The notes below the pieces were generated by a model. The model was given only the letters and a program-made list of their open reading frames with translations, searched no databases and was not told where the DNA came from. From Eubacteriaceae bacterium (GTDB lineage: Bacteria > Bacillota > Clostridia > Eubacteriales > Anaerofustaceae), in the NCBI GenBank assembly GCA_017613995.1, contig JAGACT010000019.1:1-7239 (forward strand): a stretch of DNA of 7,239 nt, written 5' to 3'. Both the position numbers and the translations under genes were made by a program. Positions 5,294 through 7,239 of the stretch are shown here, in pieces. Numbering within the stretch: the first letter of the stretch is position 1; every line of letters starts with the position of its first letter.

Positions 5294-7239
5294 GTGACAT
5301 CATCCGACAGCGAGAGACTACTGGAGGTAGCCCAGAGAATAAGGGAGATGAGGGAGATATCCAATCTCAGCACACTGGAGATGGCGGCAAAGACCGACGT
5401 TTCCGAGGAGGAATACGTCAGGTACGAAGCCGGCATGCTGGATTTCCCCTTCTCGTTCCTGCACAAGTGCGCCGGAGTTTTCGGCGTGGGCATCACCGAC
5501 CTTATGGAGGGCAGTGACGCCCGTCTTTCGTCCTATACGGTCACCCGCAAGGGACAGGGCGAACTGGCGGCCCGGGAGGACGGCATCCTGATCAAGGATC
5601 TGGCTCCCCGTTTCCGCAACAAGATAGCCGAACCCTATTACGTTACCTATGAATACGATCCCGCGCTGCAGGATGAGCCCATCGCAACCACGACCCATTC
5701 CGGCCAGGAATTCGACTACATCATCAGCGGACGCCTCAAGGTACAGGTGGGAGACAATACCGAGTACCTCAGCGAGGGCGACAGCATACTGTACAATTCC
5801 TCCTCGCCCCACGGCATGATAGCCGTGGACGGAAGGGAATGCACCTTCCTGGCGGTGGTGCTCCCCGGCGAGGACGTGGGGGAGACCGTCATCACCGACA
5901 CCATGCTGGCGGGGGAGAGAAAGAACCGCCCCCTGGCGGTGGACCGCTTCGTGGAGTGCATAGAGGACGAAAAGGGCATGCTCAAGGATATGGTTTTCAA
6001 GGAGTCCGACAGCTTCAACTTCGCCTTTGACGTGGTGGACGAGATCGCCCGCCGGGAGCCCCAGAAGCTGGCCCTCCTGCATGTCGACCGCGACATGATG
6101 GAGAGGCGCTTCACCTTCCGCGACATCAAGCGCATGTCCGCCCAGATGGCCAACTACTTCAGGGCCGTGGGCATCAGAAAGGGAGACAGGGTCATGCTGG
6201 TCATGCAGAGGCACTATCAGTTCTGGCCCGCCATCATCGGCCTGCACAAGCTGGGAGCCATAGCCATACCCGCCACCCACCAGCTCCAGGCCCATGACTA
6301 CGAATACCGCTTCAATTCCGCCGGAGTCAAGGCGATCCTCTGCGTCATGGATCCCAACGTGCCCGTCCAGGTGGATCAGGCCCAGCTCACCTCCCCGTCC
6401 CTGGAGACCAAGATACTCATCGGCGGCAGCAGGGAGGGGTGGAGGAACTTCGACGACGAGTTCCCCATGTATTCGCCCCATTTCTACCGCACGGATTCAT
6501 CCCCCTGCGGGGACGACCCCATGGTGATGTTCTTCACCTCCGGCACCACCGGTTATCCGAAGATCGCCACCCACAGCTACAAGTATCCCCTGGGACACTT
6601 CGTCACCGCCAAGTACTGGCACGGCACCAGCTACAACGGGCTGCACTTCACCATTTCCGATACCGGATGGGGAAAGGCCCTCTGGGGCAAGCTCTACGGA
6701 CAGTGGATGTGCGAGAGCGCGGTGTTCGCCTATGACTTCGAGCGCTTCGACGCCACGAAGATACTGCCGATGTTCGCCAAGTACGGCATAACCAGCTTCT
6801 GCGCGCCTCCCACCATGCTCAGGATGATGATGAGGGCCGACATCTCCAAGTACGACATGTCCACGGTGGAGCACATGACCACCGCCGGAGAGGCCCTGAC
6901 CCCGGAGATCTACAACGCCTTCGAAAAGCTCAAGGGCATCAAGATCAGGGAGGGCTTCGGCCAGACCGAGACCACCCTCACCGTGGCCAACCTGCTGGGA
7001 GACACCTACAAGGTGGGCTCCATCGGCAAGAACATACCCTTCTACGACATCGTACTTCTGGACGGCGACGGCAACGAGCTGCCCGCCGGCGAGACCGGGG
7101 AGATCTGCATAAGGACCTCCGAGAAGATCCCCTGCGGACTGTTCCTGGGATACTTCAACAACGCCGAGGCCACCGAGAACGCCTGGCATGACGGATACTA
7201 TCATTCCGGAGACCTGGCGTGGAAGGACGAGGACGGATT
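5294..7239 (+). CDS. XRE-type HTH / cupin / medium-chain-type acyl-CoA synthetase fusion (3' partial)
   Basis: One continuous frame of 648 residues to the window end. Residues ~9-72 resemble an XRE/Cro helix-turn-helix (AQRIREMREI, LEMAAKTDVS, VRYEAG, then VFGVGITDLMEG). Residues ~115-190 are a cupin with H135, E139 and H173 in HSGQEFDYIISG and EGDSILYNSSSPHG. From ~235 it is an adenylate-forming acyl-CoA synthetase close to the medium-chain (ACSM-like) branch: FAFDVVDE, P-loop FTSGTTGYPK (414-423), ISDTGWGKALWGKLYG (454-469), CAPPTMLR (503-510), AGEALTPE (531-538), GFGQTETT (554-561) and YYHSGD (635-640). The C-terminal domain with the catalytic lysine lies outside the window. The enzyme should convert a carboxylic acid, ATP and CoA to acyl-CoA, AMP and PPi; substrate unknown. 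Start is GTG with GGGAGG (5279-5284) nine bases upstream; the first in-frame ATG (codon 19) would cut into the HTH. The Ile T-box directly upstream suggests a role in isoleucine supply. Confidence 0.94.
   Translation, partial: MTSSDSERLLEVAQRIREMREISNLSTLEMAAKTDVSEEEYVRYEAGMLDFPFSFLHKCAGVFGVGITDLMEGSDARLSSYTVTRKGQGELAAREDGILIKDLAPRFRNKIAEPYYVTYEYDPALQDEPIATTTHSGQEFDYIISGRLKVQVGDNTEYLSEGDSILYNSSSPHGMIAVDGRECTFLAVVLPGEDVGETVITDTMLAGERKNRPLAVDRFVECIEDEKGMLKDMVFKESDSFNFAFDVVDEIARREPQKLALLHVDRDMMERRFTFRDIKRMSAQMANYFRAVGIRKGDRVMLVMQRHYQFWPAIIGLHKLGAIAIPATHQLQAHDYEYRFNSAGVKAILCVMDPNVPVQVDQAQLTSPSLETKILIGGSREGWRNFDDEFPMYSPHFYRTDSSPCGDDPMVMFFTSGTTGYPKIATHSYKYPLGHFVTAKYWHGTSYNGLHFTISDTGWGKALWGKLYGQWMCESAVFAYDFERFDATKILPMFAKYGITSFCAPPTMLRMMMRADISKYDMSTVEHMTTAGEALTPEIYNAFEKLKGIKIREGFGQTETTLTVANLLGDTYKVGSIGKNIPFYDIVLLDGDGNELPAGETGEICIRTSEKIPCGLFLGYFNNAEATENAWHDGYYHSGDLAWKDEDG

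Noticed and set aside
5318..6481. Long minus-strand open frame across the fusion gene
   Set aside because: It is a GC-driven shadow, rich in His, Gly and Val with no recognisable motif. The plus strand encodes clear HTH, cupin and acyl-CoA synthetase signatures.
6497..7204. Minus-strand open frame near the window end
   Set aside because: Antisense to the conserved adenylation core; low-complexity composition and no initiation signal.

Overview
The window comes from a GC-rich bacterium, most likely an anaerobic Firmicute (Clostridia-type). The reasons are a complete, canonical T-box leader, strong GGAGG ribosome sites, a bioY-birA biotin regulon with a Gram-positive-style BirA operator, and gut-type carbohydrate metabolism. 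No rRNA, tRNA, CRISPR array or transposon is visible.

Layout. (1) Positions 3-1301, plus strand: the C-terminal three quarters of a GH13 alpha-glucosidase of the oligo-1,6-glucosidase type. Its N-terminus lies outside the window. (2) A GC-rich hairpin at 1312-1341 separates it from convergent genes and can serve both strands. (3) Minus strand, 2906 down to 1345: bioY (biotin ECF transporter S component) and birA (biotin-protein ligase and repressor), joined by an ATGA stop/start overlap. In front of bioY is a promoter with TTGACA, 17 bp and TAACAT, overlapped by a BirA operator. Together they form a self-contained biotin sensing, uptake and attachment circuit. (4) Minus strand, 4713 down to 3025: a GH3-family acyl-acid amido synthetase-like gene broken by one in-frame TAA, followed by a good intrinsic terminator. 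(5) 4714-5293: a divergent regulatory region. It holds a strong plus-strand promoter, a complete T-box riboswitch with an ATC (isoleucine) specifier, a terminator/antiterminator switch, and some unexplained inverted-repeat structure near the GH3 start. (6) 5294 to the window end, plus strand: a GTG-started gene encoding an unusual single polypeptide of XRE-type helix-turn-helix, cupin and medium-chain-type acyl-CoA synthetase, cut off by the window edge.

The most interesting unit is (5)+(6). An acyl-CoA synthetase carrying its own DNA-binding and ligand-binding domains is placed under control of uncharged tRNA-Ile. The simplest hypothesis is that, when isoleucine is short, the cell activates an external short or branched-chain acid (2-methylbutyrate or propionate) to its CoA ester as a precursor for isoleucine by reductive carboxylation. 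The neighbouring broken GH3 gene belongs to another acyl-adenylate-forming family, whose plant members join acids to amino acids. It may once have been part of the same acid/amino-acid economy, but that link is speculative.
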